From contig NZ_CP024627.1 of the NCBI RefSeq assembly GCF_024449095.1, positions 3,038,001-3,102,000 of the forward strand: 64,000 bases of DNA, in the 5' to 3' direction. The DNA is from Vibrio coralliilyticus (lineage in GTDB: Bacteria; Pseudomonadota; Gammaproteobacteria; Enterobacterales; Vibrionaceae). Below are positions 8,997-18,560 of this stretch, piece after piece (within the stretch, counting starts at the first letter, position 1; each line of letters starts with the position of its first letter). Below the pieces are notes generated by a model that saw nothing but the letters and a program-made list of their open reading frames with translations, did not search any database and was not told the DNA's origin. Made by a program: the position numbers and the translations under genes.

Positions 8997-9014
8997 CCTT
9001 ACAAAAACACAGTT

Positions 9015-9033
9015 GATAATGGATCTCATTATC
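9015..9033. promoter_or_regulatory. Fur box upstream of sodA
   Basis: GATAATGGATCTCATTATC matches the 19-bp Fur consensus GATAATGATAATCATTATC at 15 positions, and its two outer 7-mers are perfect inverted repeats. It ends 36 bp before the sodA start codon. Fur repression of Mn-SOD is established in E. coli; control here is inferred. Confidence 0.8.
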
Positions 9034-9069
9034 ATTTAAAGTAAATCCTTCAATGACGGAGGATTTACT

Positions 9070-9687
9070 ATGTCTCACACTTTCCCTGACCTGCCTTACG
9101 CTTACGATTCACTAGAGCCGTATATCGACGCTAAAACCATGGAAGTCCATTACAGTAAGCATCACAGAACATACTTCGATAAATTTATTGCTGCAGTCAA
9201 AGGTACCGAACTGGAAAATGCCTCACTGAAAGATATCTTTGCCAATATTTCCCAGTACTCTCCAGCCATTCGCAACAACGGTGGAGGTTACTACAATCAT
9301 ATTCTTTATTGGCACTGCATGACACCAGGTGCACTCGGCGAACCTGAAGGCGACTTGGCAAAAGCGATTAATGCTACTTTTGGAAGTTTTGAGCAATTTA
9401 AGGCTCTGTTCGCCGATGCGGCCATCAATACCTTCGGTTCTGGTTTTGCGTGGTTAGTCGTCAAAGAAGGTCAGCTGCACATCACTTCCACAAGTAATCA
9501 AGACAATCCATTGATGGATGTGGCGGGCGTTCAAGGTGAGCCTATTCTGGCGCTGGATGTATGGGAGCATGCTTACTACATCAGTTACCAAAACCGTCGC
9601 CCTGAATACATTGATGCTTGGTGGAATGTCGTCAACTGGGATGCCGTCAGTGAAAACTATGCAGTAGCTCTAGCGCAAAACGCATAG
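9070..9687 (+). CDS. sodA: Superoxide dismutase, Mn type
   Basis: Cytoplasmic enzyme converting superoxide to peroxide and oxygen. The 205 residues include the four metal ligands H27, H77 (GGGYYNH), D163 and H167 (DVWEHAYY). The Gln that hydrogen-bonds the metal-bound water lies at 144 in TSNQDNPLMD, as in Mn enzymes, and the Fe-type Gln (AAQVWNH context) is replaced by Gly. I therefore call it Mn-SOD, with some caution because cambialistic enzymes exist. Ribosome site GGAGG precedes the ATG. The Fur box upstream fits a manganese enzyme made when iron is scarce. Confidence 0.92.
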   Translation: MSHTFPDLPYAYDSLEPYIDAKTMEVHYSKHHRTYFDKFIAAVKGTELENASLKDIFANISQYSPAIRNNGGGYYNHILYWHCMTPGALGEPEGDLAKAINATFGSFEQFKALFADAAINTFGSGFAWLVVKEGQLHITSTSNQDNPLMDVAGVQGEPILALDVWEHAYYISYQNRRPEYIDAWWNVVNWDAVSENYAVALAQNA

Positions 9688-9708
9688 CAAAAACTCACCA
9701 TTTCAGGC

Positions 9709-9736
9709 TTGGCGGCATTTTAAAGCCGCCTTATAC
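9709..9736 (+). terminator. Terminator of sodA
   Basis: Stem GGCGGC / GCCGCC (9711-9716, 9725-9730) with an AT loop, followed by a short T-rich stretch, between sodA and trmL. Confidence 0.6.
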
Positions 9737-9773
9737 TGCTGAGTTTCCAAGCAGATGATAAGAAATTAACACT

Positions 9774-10250
9774 ATGTTCGATATCGCCCTTTATGAGCCT
9801 GAAATTGCCCCAAATACAGGAAACATTATTCGCCTGTGTGCTAACTGTGGTGCAAACCTGCATTTAATTGAGCCATTAGGGTTTGATTTAGAAGAGAAAA
9901 AAGTCCGCCGCGCTGGTCTCGACTACCATGACTTAGCACGTGTCACTCGGCATAAGAACTATCAAGCGTTTGTTGAATACCTAGAAAAAGAGCGCGAAAG
10001 CTTCCGTATTTTTGCCTGTACGACAAAAACAACTGGTCATCACGTTGATGCTCATTTCCAGAGAGGTGACGTGTTACTGTTTGGCCCAGAAACCCGCGGC
10101 CTGCCAGCAGAGCTTATTGAGAGTATGCCAATGGAACAGCGCATTCGCATCCCAATGATGCCTGATGCTCGCAGCCTCAATTTATCTAACGCAGTCGCCA
10201 TTATCGCTTTTGAAGCATGGCGACAAATGGGCTTTGAAGGTGCTCAATAG
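9774..10250 (+). CDS. trmL: tRNA (cytidine/uridine-34-2'-O)-methyltransferase
   Basis: SPOUT-class enzyme that 2'-O-methylates the wobble base of tRNA-Leu isoacceptors. The 158 residues are typical of TrmL (YibK), which is a minimal SPOUT domain without an RNA-binding extension. The trefoil-knot motifs are visible: [16 protein letters not shown] near the N-terminus, [11 protein letters not shown] in the middle and the C-terminal knot [18 protein letters not shown]. It is a single-gene unit between the sodA terminator and a bidirectional terminator shared with trpS. Confidence 0.96.
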   Translation: MFDIALYEPEIAPNTGNIIRLCANCGANLHLIEPLGFDLEEKKVRRAGLDYHDLARVTRHKNYQAFVEYLEKERESFRIFACTTKTTGHHVDAHFQRGDVLLFGPETRGLPAELIESMPMEQRIRIPMMPDARSLNLSNAVAIIAFEAWRQMGFEGAQ

Positions 10251-10265
10251 CATCATAAACTGGAT

Positions 10266-10302
10266 ATAAAAAAACGGACTCAAATGAGTCCGTTTTTTAT
10301 AT
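10266..10302. terminator. Bidirectional terminator between trmL and trpS
   Basis: Stem ACGGACTC / GAGTCCGT with loop AAAT, flanked by an A-run on the left and a T-run on the right, so it works in both directions for the convergent genes. Confidence 0.92.
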
Positions 10303-10321
10303 TTATCGAAAGCAGATAGGT

Positions 10322-11359
10322 CTATGGGCGAGCCACAAAACCTACCGCTTCGTATGCTTTCTTCAGTGTCTCAGCGGCGCGTGCAGACGCTTTCTCAGCA
10401 CCCTGCTTCATCACCTGATCCATGTATGCGCGATCTGTACGGATACGGTGGTATTCAGCTTGAATAGGCTCAAGCATAGCAACAATTGCTTCACCAACAT
10501 CTTTCTTAAATGGACCGTACATCTCAACGCCATGGTACTTAACTTCAATCTCTTCAAAGCTCTTACCTGTCGCTGCCGAGTAAAGGCCCATTAGGTTAGA
10601 AATACCGGCTTTGTTATCCCAGTCATGAGCAATACGCGGTGGCGTTTCTGCATCTGTCTGAGCTTTGTTAATCTTCTTGATGATTGACTTAGGCTCTTCA
10701 AGCAGAGTGATCACGTTCTTACGGTTATCATCCGACTTAGACATCTTCTTAGTCGCATCTTGCAAGCTCATCACTCGCGCATTCACTGTTGGAATATACG
10801 GCTCCGGCACTTGGAAGATTGGCTGCTCTGGTGAGTAGATGTTGTTGAAGCGGTTAGCGATATCACGTGCTAATTCAAGGTGCTGCTTCTGGTCACTACC
10901 TACTGGTACTTGATGCGCACCGTAGAGAAGGATATCTGCTGCCATCAACACTGGGTAGTCAAACAAGCCCACGTTCACATCACCAAATTGGCTAGATGAG
11001 TCTTTCGAATAACGCGCAGACTTGTCTTTAAACTGAGTCATTCGACCCAGTTCACCCATCTGGGTGTAACAGTTAAGAAGCCAACCAAGTTGAGCATGCT
11101 CTGGTACATGTGACTGAACAAATAGCGTGCTCTTTTGCGGATCAACACCAACTGCAAGACAAATTGCTAGTGCGTCTAGAGTCGCTTCGTGCAACGCTTT
11201 CGGATCTTGGCGAACCGTAATTGCGTGAAGGTCGACAACACAGTATTGGCAATCGTAATCATCTTGCATCTGCTGCCATTGACGTAGAGCACCCAAGTAG
11301 TTACCGATACTTAGTTCACCTGATGGTTGAACACCACTCAATACGATGGGTTTGCTCAT
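10322..11359 (-). CDS. trpS: Tryptophan--tRNA ligase
   Basis: Class I aminoacyl-tRNA synthetase charging tRNA-Trp. The 345 residues contain the HIGH-equivalent SIGN at 17-20 ([11 protein letters not shown]) and KMSKS at 205-209. It has the compact length of bacterial TrpRS. A terminator for the upstream gph gene sits between gph and trpS, so trpS likely uses its own promoter in the roughly 40 bp between that hairpin and its start. The ribosome site GGAAC is weak to moderate. Confidence 0.97.
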   Translation of the reverse strand: MSKPIVLSGVQPSGELSIGNYLGALRQWQQMQDDYDCQYCVVDLHAITVRQDPKALHEATLDALAICLAVGVDPQKSTLFVQSHVPEHAQLGWLLNCYTQMGELGRMTQFKDKSARYSKDSSSQFGDVNVGLFDYPVLMAADILLYGAHQVPVGSDQKQHLELARDIANRFNNIYSPEQPIFQVPEPYIPTVNARVMSLQDATKKMSKSDDNRKNVITLLEEPKSIIKKINKAQTDAETPPRIAHDWDNKAGISNLMGLYSAATGKSFEEIEVKYHGVEMYGPFKKDVGEAIVAMLEPIQAEYHRIRTDRAYMDQVMKQGAEKASARAAETLKKAYEAVGFVARP

Positions 11360-11392
11360 GGGAATAGTTCCTTTGACTTCTTATGCTAAATA

Positions 11393-11427
11393 ATGAAAAA
11401 ACCGCGTGGTTTCTCTCCACACGGTTT
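11393..11427 (-). terminator. Terminator of gph
   Basis: Arms ACCGTGTGG / CCACGCGGT (minus strand, one mismatch) followed by TTTTTT, about 50 bp after the gph stop codon and before trpS. Confidence 0.85.
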
Positions 11428-11474
11428 ACTCAGTGTACTCATTAACGAGTATTTTAAAAGATCTTTTGTCGCTA

Positions 11475-12155
11475 TTAAGCTGAAACCATTAAGAGTTCTG
11501 CTAAATCTGCGATGGTATCTGCGACATAATCCGGTTGAGAGGCAGAAATAGGCTCACCGTGGTTGTAGCCATAGGTCAAACCAAACGAATGACAGCCTGC
11601 GTTTTTCGCCGCTTTGATATCGTTACTTGAATCACCCACCATTAGCATTTCTTGTGGCTGGCAGCCATGTTTCTCAAGCAGCCAATTTAGTGCCATTGGG
11701 TTAGGCTTTTTCTCGGGGAACGTATCACCACCAATCACATCAACAAAGTACTTATCAATACCGTGCTTCGCCAGAACCTCAGGGACAAACTTCGATGGCT
11801 TGTTGGTCACTAGCGCCATGGTAAAGTCCGCTTCGTGCAGCTCCGCCAAGGTTTCTTTTACCGCGGGGTAAAGGTGGCTAAGCTTGTGTCCACTTTGCTC
11901 GTAGTAGTCATCAAACAGAATACGCGCTTTAGCATGCAATTCTGGGTCTAAATCTGGTGAAACCGTTAGGCTGCGACTCAGCGAACGACCAATAAGAACA
12001 TCAGCGCCGTTACCAACATAGTCACGCACTTGCTCTTCTGTCACCGCAGGGTAGCCTAATGCTTGTACGGCTTGGTCAGCAGCAACCGCCAAATCAGGCA
12101 CGCTATCAAGTAGCGTACCGTCTAAATCGAATGCGATTAATTTAATATTGCTCAT
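11475..12155 (-). CDS. gph: Phosphoglycolate phosphatase
   Basis: HAD-superfamily phosphatase removing 2-phosphoglycolate formed during DNA repair of oxidised ends. HAD motifs: DLDGTLLDS (nucleophile Asp and acid Asp), the TNK motif, and MVGDSSNDIKAAKNAG. I start at ATG 12155 (MSNIKLIAFDLDG), 5 bp past the rpe stop codon; the longer reading frame continues into rpe and is not supported by homology. The order rpe-gph-trpS downstream of dam is conserved in gammaproteobacteria. Confidence 0.95.
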   Translation of the reverse strand: MSNIKLIAFDLDGTLLDSVPDLAVAADQAVQALGYPAVTEEQVRDYVGNGADVLIGRSLSRSLTVSPDLDPELHAKARILFDDYYEQSGHKLSHLYPAVKETLAELHEADFTMALVTNKPSKFVPEVLAKHGIDKYFVDVIGGDTFPEKKPNPMALNWLLEKHGCQPQEMLMVGDSSNDIKAAKNAGCHSFGLTYGYNHGEPISASQPDYVADTIADLAELLMVSA

Positions 12156-12159
12156 TGAA

Positions 12160-12831
12160 TTAGTTAACCTTAGCCAGTTCAGCGCGCATTTCATCGATCA
12201 CTTGTTTGTAGTCTGGCTGGTTGAAGATAGCCGAACCTGCGACGAACATATCTGCGCCTGCTTCTGCGATCTCTTTGATGTTTTCAACCTTAACACCGCC
12301 ATCAATTTCCAAACGAATATCGCGACCAGATTGATCAATCATTTTGCGTACAGCGCGTAGCTTATCGAGTGTTTTAGGAATGAAAGATTGACCGCCAAAG
12401 CCTGGGTTTACTGACATCAGAAGAATCATATCTACTTTATCAATGATGTACTCAAGGTGAGATAGCGGTGTCGCTGGGTTGAGTACCACACCCGCTTTAC
12501 AACCATGCTCTTTGATAAGCTGAAGTGTGCGATCAACGTGCTCAGAGGCTTCGATATGGAAAGTGATCATAGACGCACCTGCTTTAGCGAAGTCAGGAAT
12601 AATGCGATCGACTGGCTTCACCATTAGGTGTACATCGATTGGTGCAGTAATACCGTAGTCACGCAGTGCCTGACAGATAGGCGCACCAAAGGTTAGGTTA
12701 GGTACGTAGTGGTTATCCATTACGTCAAAGTGAACCACATCGGCACCCGCTGCGAGAACTTTTTCTACGTCTTCGCCTAAGCGAGCCATATCTGCAGATA
12801 GAATCGATGGAGCGATAAGGAAATCTTTCAT
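12160..12831 (-). CDS. rpe: Ribulose-phosphate 3-epimerase
   Basis: Pentose-phosphate enzyme interconverting ribulose 5-phosphate and xylulose 5-phosphate. The 223-residue TIM barrel begins with [18 protein letters not shown] and carries the metal/active-site segments [35 protein letters not shown] and [12 protein letters not shown]. It is followed 5 bp later by gph, so the two are probably co-transcribed. About 100 bp separate it from the dam stop codon, and I see no strong terminator there. Confidence 0.97.
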   Translation of the reverse strand: MKDFLIAPSILSADMARLGEDVEKVLAAGADVVHFDVMDNHYVPNLTFGAPICQALRDYGITAPIDVHLMVKPVDRIIPDFAKAGASMITFHIEASEHVDRTLQLIKEHGCKAGVVLNPATPLSHLEYIIDKVDMILLMSVNPGFGGQSFIPKTLDKLRAVRKMIDQSGRDIRLEIDGGVKVENIKEIAEAGADMFVAGSAIFNQPDYKQVIDEMRAELAKVN

Positions 12832-12933
12832 ACCTGACCTCTAAAATGAATTGAGCAAAACGACTGAATATAAGTTGAACGCAATTCTACCTAAGCTAAA
12901 GGTCAGAAGATAGATGAGAGAAGAGAAATGTCG

Positions 12934-13761
12934 TTAACGGTTGTCTTGTGGCTTAAACAACGCCAATAGTTCATCTACTTTGTTGCGCCCAGCGCCATTG
13001 CGGCTGATCGTACGCTTAACCTTGACGACATTGAGTTCTGCCCCGTGGTATAGCCGGCGTGTTAACGTCGTATCATGGTTAGAAATCAACACTGGAATAT
13101 TACGCTCTTTAGCGGCTTTTTCTGCCACATCCGCCAATGCGGCCTGGTCATCCAAAGTAAAGCCGTTGCCCGCATAAGAGGTAAAGTTGGCTGTATTAGA
13201 AAGTGGAGCGTAGGGTGGATCGCAATACACTACACTGCCCTTGCGAGCACGTTTGAACGTGTCGGTGTAGCTCTCGCACACAAATGTCGCTTTCTTCGCT
13301 TTTTGGGCAAAGAACTCCAGCTCAGCCTGAGGAAAATAAGGCTTTTTATACGAACCGAACGGGACGTTAAAACCGCCTTTCTTGTTGTAACGGCATAAGC
13401 CATTAAAACCAAAACGGTTCATGTAAAGGAACGCCAGCGAGCGATACATCACGTCATCGGTGCCATTAAACTCTGCTCGAATAGACAAGTAGGCATCTTT
13501 GCGATTGTTTTCAGGGACAAACCATCGTCTGGCCTCTGAAATATAATCGTCTGGCTTTTCTTTAAGTAAATTATAGAGATTAATCAGATCAGGATTAATG
13601 TCAGCAAGCAGATACTGCTCATAGTCAGTATTGAGAAATACAGAACCAGCACCAACGAACGGCTCTACCAGCTTACGACCTTCAGGCAAGTATCGCTGGA
13701 TATCTTCGACAAGTCCGTATTTTCCACCCGCCCATTTCAGGAAGGCACGCTGCTTCTTCAT
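12934..13761 (-). CDS. dam: DNA adenine methyltransferase (GATC)
   Basis: N6-adenine methyltransferase acting on GATC; it guides mismatch repair and, in vibrios, initiation of replication. The 275 residues have the alpha-class order: SAM motif FLKWAGGK at 7-14, FVGAGSVF, then catalytic DPPY at 181-184 (VYCDPPYAPLS). I start at ATG 13761 (MKKQRAFLKW); a TTG directly before it is in frame but less likely. It lies 69 bp downstream of damX, the conserved aroK-aroB-damX-dam-rpe-gph-trpS order. Confidence 0.97.
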   Translation of the reverse strand: MKKQRAFLKWAGGKYGLVEDIQRYLPEGRKLVEPFVGAGSVFLNTDYEQYLLADINPDLINLYNLLKEKPDDYISEARRWFVPENNRKDAYLSIRAEFNGTDDVMYRSLAFLYMNRFGFNGLCRYNKKGGFNVPFGSYKKPYFPQAELEFFAQKAKKATFVCESYTDTFKRARKGSVVYCDPPYAPLSNTANFTSYAGNGFTLDDQAALADVAEKAAKERNIPVLISNHDTTLTRRLYHGAELNVVKVKRTISRNGAGRNKVDELLALFKPQDNR

Positions 13762-13830
13762 CAACTGCTCTATCTATCAACCACAAATTAAGGCTGCGGA
13801 ATGTAACATATTTTCCCGCTAAGCTCAGCG

Positions 13831-15336
13831 TTATTTCACTCGATCAATTTCACGGTGAACCTGACTGAGCGATTTTGCCCAAGGGTCTAGTCGTTGCAAG
13901 TCTTCAGGCAATGCATCTACTGCATCCCTTGCCACCTGAATGGTTGGATAGTTTTGATATGTGACGATGAACCACTCGATATCATTGCGCACCGTTGGAT
14001 AGATATACACATTGTCAGATAATTTATATTTATCGAGAAAAGCTTGCACATCTTCCAGTGATTGTACGGCGGCCAGCTGTAGCGTATAGCTACGGGGAGA
14101 AAAGCGCTTTAGTTCCTCTTTGGTAAAAGAGAACGTAATGACTGTCTTTTCTGGTTGAGGGGAATTCTCTGTTTGAGCAATCGGCTCGGCTTCCACAGCA
14201 CTTGGAGTCGCTGATTGTTCTGATTGAGGAATAGACTGCTCAACCACTTGTTCTATAGCGGTGGTATCTGCGGTTTCAGGCTTACCCTCGAGCAGAGCAT
14301 CTACCACCTCAGAAGTAATCACGACACGCTGATGATCACTTTCTGGATTACCCACGCTCGACGTTTGCTCTGTTACCGCCGGCGGTAGAGATTCAGAATC
14401 ATCTTCCGCAGAAGCAAGCATAGGATCGGTGCTCATCGACTCCTCTTCCATCGAGTTATTCAGCTCCGTTTCAGGCTCAGGGTCTTTAGCTAAAGTAGGG
14501 ATGACGGTCTGCTCAATAGCATCAACCATTTGCTGTGCTTTATCATCCGGCGAGGGTTGACTCATCATCCACCAGTACCCACCACCAATCAATAACAGTA
14601 AGGTCACCACCAATAATGCGATGTTAATTGGTGAGCCAATAATTGAGCGGATAATAATCCTTTTTTCCACTTTATGATCCCCTAAAGCCATAATCTCACC
14701 CGGTCGACGGGCCACAGTTCGGTACGCATTACGTACGCGTTTTTCTCTTTCATCTTCGACAAAACGAATCACTAAGTGTTCAAAAAATCGATCGGCTTCA
14801 TCCTGACTTAGTGGTTCGATCTCCAGATCAATTGGCTTGTGATCCTGCCCATAACTGAGCCGAGTCAGTAATACATCCAAACTATTCGACTGGGCAAACA
14901 ACACCACATTAATTGTCCAAGCAGGGTTTTCCTGCGCTTCCAAAATCAGCATCCACAATTCAGATACAAATGTCTCCTGTAGAAGATGGGCGTCATCCAC
15001 AACAATCACCGCATCGCAGCTTTCCCCCTGCATCTGGCGGGCAAAACTCTCAGCTAGAGGATCTGCAGGATTGAACATTGAGTCAGAAAAGAGCTGAGAC
15101 AGAATCATAGTACGGCGCTGCTGATCATCCTGACTTGGATGACACATCAGGAGTGATTGGTTTTTATCTGACACCCACGCTTCTAAATAACGCTGGGCAA
15201 GCCAAGACTTACCAGCCCCTGATGCACCGCCAACAGTGACTAAGTTTGAACCGAAGTTAGTCAGCAATTGCATACGTTCAAGCAATTCAACTTGAGAAGC
15301 TAACTCCAACACACGGGATTCATGCGTCAAACTCAT
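13831..15336 (-). CDS. damX: Cell-division protein DamX (AAA-type ATPase plus SPOR domain)
   Basis: A 501-residue inner-membrane protein. The cytoplasmic N-terminal half is an AAA/ExeA-like ATPase with Walker A GASGAGKS (37-44) and Walker B AVIVVDDAHLL (about 109-119). One membrane helix follows (about 237-257), then a long acidic, Gln/Glu-rich periplasmic linker and a C-terminal SPOR domain (about 415-495) that binds denuded septal peptidoglycan. E. coli DamX lacks clear ATPase motifs in the same form, so the intact Walker motifs are notable. The ATG at 15336 has ribosome site AGGATGG. It lies between aroB and dam. Confidence 0.93.
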   Translation of the reverse strand: MSLTHESRVLELASQVELLERMQLLTNFGSNLVTVGGASGAGKSWLAQRYLEAWVSDKNQSLLMCHPSQDDQQRRTMILSQLFSDSMFNPADPLAESFARQMQGESCDAVIVVDDAHLLQETFVSELWMLILEAQENPAWTINVVLFAQSNSLDVLLTRLSYGQDHKPIDLEIEPLSQDEADRFFEHLVIRFVEDEREKRVRNAYRTVARRPGEIMALGDHKVEKRIIIRSIIGSPINIALLVVTLLLLIGGGYWWMMSQPSPDDKAQQMVDAIEQTVIPTLAKDPEPETELNNSMEEESMSTDPMLASAEDDSESLPPAVTEQTSSVGNPESDHQRVVITSEVVDALLEGKPETADTTAIEQVVEQSIPQSEQSATPSAVEAEPIAQTENSPQPEKTVITFSFTKEELKRFSPRSYTLQLAAVQSLEDVQAFLDKYKLSDNVYIYPTVRNDIEWFIVTYQNYPTIQVARDAVDALPEDLQRLDPWAKSLSQVHREIDRVK

Positions 15337-15377
15337 TTAACCATCCTAATGACAGCCTACTGTCTAAAGAAAAGAAC

Positions 15378-16466
15378 TTAGATATCGCGACAAAAATCGA
15401 TCGCTTGCTTAATAACCGATTCAGGCACACCTTTCACTACTTCAGCGCTACCGATACTGGTCGGTAACACTAATCGCAGTTCACCAGCGAGAACTTTTTT
15501 ATCGCGCATCATGTGTTTCATGAAGTCGTCAAAGGTCATAGTTTCTGGTGTATGCACAGGTAATTGTGCTCTCTTCAGTATAGAGAGAATTCTCTCTACT
15601 TGCTGCTCCGTGATAAGCCCTTGAAGCTCGGCAGTTTTTGCTGCCATCACAGTGCCTGAAGAAACGGCTTCACCGTGTAGCCATTTACCATAACCTAACT
15701 CAGCTTCGATCGCATGACCAAATGTATGACCTAGATTCAGCAATGCACGAATGCCTGACTCTTTTTCATCCAAAGCCACCACTTCTGCTTTGATTTGACA
15801 GCAACGAGCTATCGCATAAGTCAAAGCTTGCTCATCCAGTGCGTAGAGTTTATCGAGGTTTTCTTCTAGCCAGACAAAGAAATCCTGATCGTAAATGATG
15901 CCATATTTGATCACCTCAGCAATCCCCGCCGCAAACTCTCTTGGTGGCAGCGTTGCGAGGCAATCGGTGTCGATAATCACCGATTTAGGCTGATAAAAAG
16001 CCCCTATCATGTTCTTACCCAGCTTGTGGTTCACAGCAGTTTTACCACCGACTGAGGAGTCCACCTGAGACAATAGCGTGGTTGGGATCTGAATAAAGTC
16101 GACACCACGTTGGTAGCATGCAGCAGAAAAGCCAACGAGATCACCAATCACACCGCCGCCAAGTGCTATCACGACGACATCACGTGCAAAGTTGCCTTCA
16201 AGAAGGTAACTCATCACAGTATTAAAAGTATCCAGCGATTTGTACTGTTCGCCGTCTGGCAACTCAAGTACAGAGGCTTCGCAGCCTACTTGCTCAAGAA
16301 GAGATAAGATTTTATCAGCGTACAAAGGAGCAACCGTGACGTTAGTAATCACAACGACTTTTTGTTTTGCAGATAAAAAAGAAAGGTGGGCCGGATCATT
16401 AAATAATCCGGCACCAATTGAGATTGGATAGCTACGCTCACCTAAACTGACCGTAATCCGTTCCAT
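15378..16466 (-). CDS. aroB: 3-dehydroquinate synthase
   Basis: Second shikimate-pathway enzyme, converting DAHP to 3-dehydroquinate with catalytic NAD and a divalent metal. The 362 residues show the NAD segment [29 protein letters not shown], the metal/active-site stretch [19 protein letters not shown] and the His ligands in [14 protein letters not shown]. It is 31 bp downstream of aroK on the same strand, so aroK-aroB is an operon. The ATG at 16466 fits the conserved start [15 protein letters not shown]. Confidence 0.98.
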   Translation of the reverse strand: MERITVSLGERSYPISIGAGLFNDPAHLSFLSAKQKVVVITNVTVAPLYADKILSLLEQVGCEASVLELPDGEQYKSLDTFNTVMSYLLEGNFARDVVVIALGGGVIGDLVGFSAACYQRGVDFIQIPTTLLSQVDSSVGGKTAVNHKLGKNMIGAFYQPKSVIIDTDCLATLPPREFAAGIAEVIKYGIIYDQDFFVWLEENLDKLYALDEQALTYAIARCCQIKAEVVALDEKESGIRALLNLGHTFGHAIEAELGYGKWLHGEAVSSGTVMAAKTAELQGLITEQQVERILSILKRAQLPVHTPETMTFDDFMKHMMRDKKVLAGELRLVLPTSIGSAEVVKGVPESVIKQAIDFCRDI

Positions 16467-16497
16467 GGGTATTCTCCAGTTGCTAAAATTTGACGTA

Positions 16498-17016
16498 TTA
16501 ACGTTCTTCTAGCATTTTTACAATCTGGTTGGCTACCACTTTTGCACTTTGATCGTCGGTACGCACGGTGTAATCCGCAATTTCTTCGTAAAGAGGGTTG
16601 CGTTCACCAGCCAGTGACTCCAACACGTTACGAGGGTTGTCCGTTTGAAGTAGAGGGCGTTTCTTGTCACGGTTAGTACGTGCAAGTTGCTTTTCGATTG
16701 TGGTTTCAAGGTAAACAACAATGCCGCGAGCAGAAAGGCGATTGCGGTTTTCTTTACTCTTGATAGAGCCACCGCCTGTTGCCAGAACAATACCTTGCTC
16801 TTCAGTTAGGTCATTGATCACCTTTTCTTCACGGACACGAAAGCCTTCTTCGCCTTCCACGTCAAACACCCACGCGATATCCGCGCCAGTGCGTTCTTCG
16901 ATCACTGTATCCGAGTCAACAAACTCCATGTGAAGCTGTTGAGCCAGGTGTCTACCAATTGTACTTTTGCCGGCACCCATTGGTCCAACAAGAAAAATAT
17001 TGCGTTTTTCAGCCAT
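16498..17016 (-). CDS. aroK: Shikimate kinase I
   Basis: Phosphorylates shikimate at the 3-hydroxyl. The 172-residue P-loop kinase has Walker [10 protein letters not shown] (11-19), the shikimate-binding [20 protein letters not shown] and the [12 protein letters not shown] start at ATG 17016 ([16 protein letters not shown]), matching the enteric protein; three more codons upstream begin with another ATG. It heads aroK-aroB-damX-dam. A 150-bp gap without recognisable features separates it from pilQ, so a promoter probably lies there. Confidence 0.97.
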   Translation of the reverse strand: MAEKRNIFLVGPMGAGKSTIGRHLAQQLHMEFVDSDTVIEERTGADIAWVFDVEGEEGFRVREEKVINDLTEEQGIVLATGGGSIKSKENRNRLSARGIVVYLETTIEKQLARTNRDKKRPLLQTDNPRNVLESLAGERNPLYEEIADYTVRTDDQSAKVVANQIVKMLEER

Positions 17017-17177
17017 GTTCAGCATTAATTTACAACGTTAATTCAATGACATCGCTACAAGAAAACCAAGATTTCTCTGGTCTAAGATATGCTTGCAGCA
17101 CCTATTCCTCACAGATAATTCGTGATAAGACCCGAAATTATCTAGATAAGGTGACACTAATGCAAATTTATTTTCAT

Positions 17178-18551
17178 CTATCTGTTGATTGATGACGGAA
17201 CGACCACTTTTGGAGTAACGAAAATCAGCAATTCACTTTTACCCATTTGCTGATAAGTTCGTCGAAAAAGGGCTCCCAACAGGGGAATATCACCTAAAAT
17301 CGGCACCTGATCAACAGTATCAGACACACTGTGTTGGTAAATCCCGCCTAACACAATCGTTTCACCGTTATTCACCAATACTTGAGTCCCAATGCGTTGC
17401 GTATCTATCGCCACCGCTTCTCCCGTACCCGTTTTTACAACTTGGCCCGGCCTGTCCTGCGTAACATTCAGATCTAAGATTAAGCGATTATCAGAGGTAA
17501 TCTGCGGCGTCACTTTCAAGCTCAGTACTGCTTTTTTGAAGTTAACACTAGTTGCGCCACTCGATGCGGCTTCTAAGTACGGAATTTCGGTTCCTTGTTC
17601 AATATAAGCGGGCTGTTTGTTGGTCGTCATTAAACGCGGGCTGGAGATCACCTCTGCCCGCGACTCTCTTTGTAATGCAGACAACTCAAGATCAAGCAAA
17701 GTATCACTGGCCAATTTGGCCACTTGAAATGCAATGGTCGACGCGGTGGTAGAAGTTGCGGCCAAATTGACGTTTAAAAAATCATCCAGTGACACACCAC
17801 TGTCCCCATATAAATTGAGCTTCTCTACATTGCTTTCGATCGATCCTCCAACCGAGTGGCTCCCGTTGGTAGAACTGAACCCCCAACGCACACCCAACTC
17901 TTGTAAATCGCCTTCGTTCAAACTGACGATACGCGCTTCTATTTGGACTTGCTTCACCGGGACATCTAAGGCGGTGATGATAGACCTCATTGCTTGAATA
18001 TGGCTGGCAACATCTCGAATAAGTAGGCTATTGGTCCGGGTATCAATCGCAATCGAACCACGCTCAGACAGCATGTTCGTCTTTGCCTGTGCACCTAACA
18101 TCTCGGCTATATCTGCCGCTTTAGCAAAGCGTATAGAGATAATTTCTGACGTGAGTGGCTGTCGCTCTGATGAGACTTTCACCTGCTCCAACTGTTGCTG
18201 CTTAAGCTGCGCGATTTCGGTCGCTGGCGCCACCAGTAAAACATTTCCTTTCATGCGTTTTTCAAGCCCTTCCATATGAAGGATAATATCCAACAACTGG
18301 GGCCAGGGGATATCCTTTAATCTCAATGTCAGGTTACCCGTAACGGCATCCGAAACAACCAGATTAAAATTATTGTGATCTGCTATTTGCTGTAACACTT
18401 TACGAACAGGGATATCCTGAAAATTAACAGATAAGGTGCTGTGACTATGGACTTCACTCTCCACCTCAGAACGACTCGGAGAGTGAATTTGAGCATTAGC
18501 ATCTTTCAAAATCGCGATCAAACTAAGTAATACAATGCAAAATACCTTCAT
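17178..18551 (-). CDS. pilQ: Type IV pilus secretin PilQ (short form)
   Basis: Outer-membrane secretin channel through which the type IV pilus passes. A signal peptide (FCIVLLSLIAILKDANA) is followed by a secretin/TonB short domain (LSVNFQDIPVRKVLQQIADHN), N0/N1 modules and the secretin core ending in VPILGDIPLLGALFRR and SELLIFVTPKVV. At about 457 residues it is shorter than many PilQ proteins and I see no N-terminal AMIN peptidoglycan-binding domains. The start is uncertain: GTG 18560, ATG 18554 and ATG 18551 are clustered around the ribosome site AGGTGAG; I prefer 18551. It is last in pilMNOPQ. Confidence 0.93.
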   Translation of the reverse strand: MKVFCIVLLSLIAILKDANAQIHSPSRSEVESEVHSHSTLSVNFQDIPVRKVLQQIADHNNFNLVVSDAVTGNLTLRLKDIPWPQLLDIILHMEGLEKRMKGNVLLVAPATEIAQLKQQQLEQVKVSSERQPLTSEIISIRFAKAADIAEMLGAQAKTNMLSERGSIAIDTRTNSLLIRDVASHIQAMRSIITALDVPVKQVQIEARIVSLNEGDLQELGVRWGFSSTNGSHSVGGSIESNVEKLNLYGDSGVSLDDFLNVNLAATSTTASTIAFQVAKLASDTLLDLELSALQRESRAEVISSPRLMTTNKQPAYIEQGTEIPYLEAASSGATSVNFKKAVLSLKVTPQITSDNRLILDLNVTQDRPGQVVKTGTGEAVAIDTQRIGTQVLVNNGETIVLGGIYQHSVSDTVDQVPILGDIPLLGALFRRTYQQMGKSELLIFVTPKVVVPSSINR

Positions 18552-18560
18552 CATTCTCAC

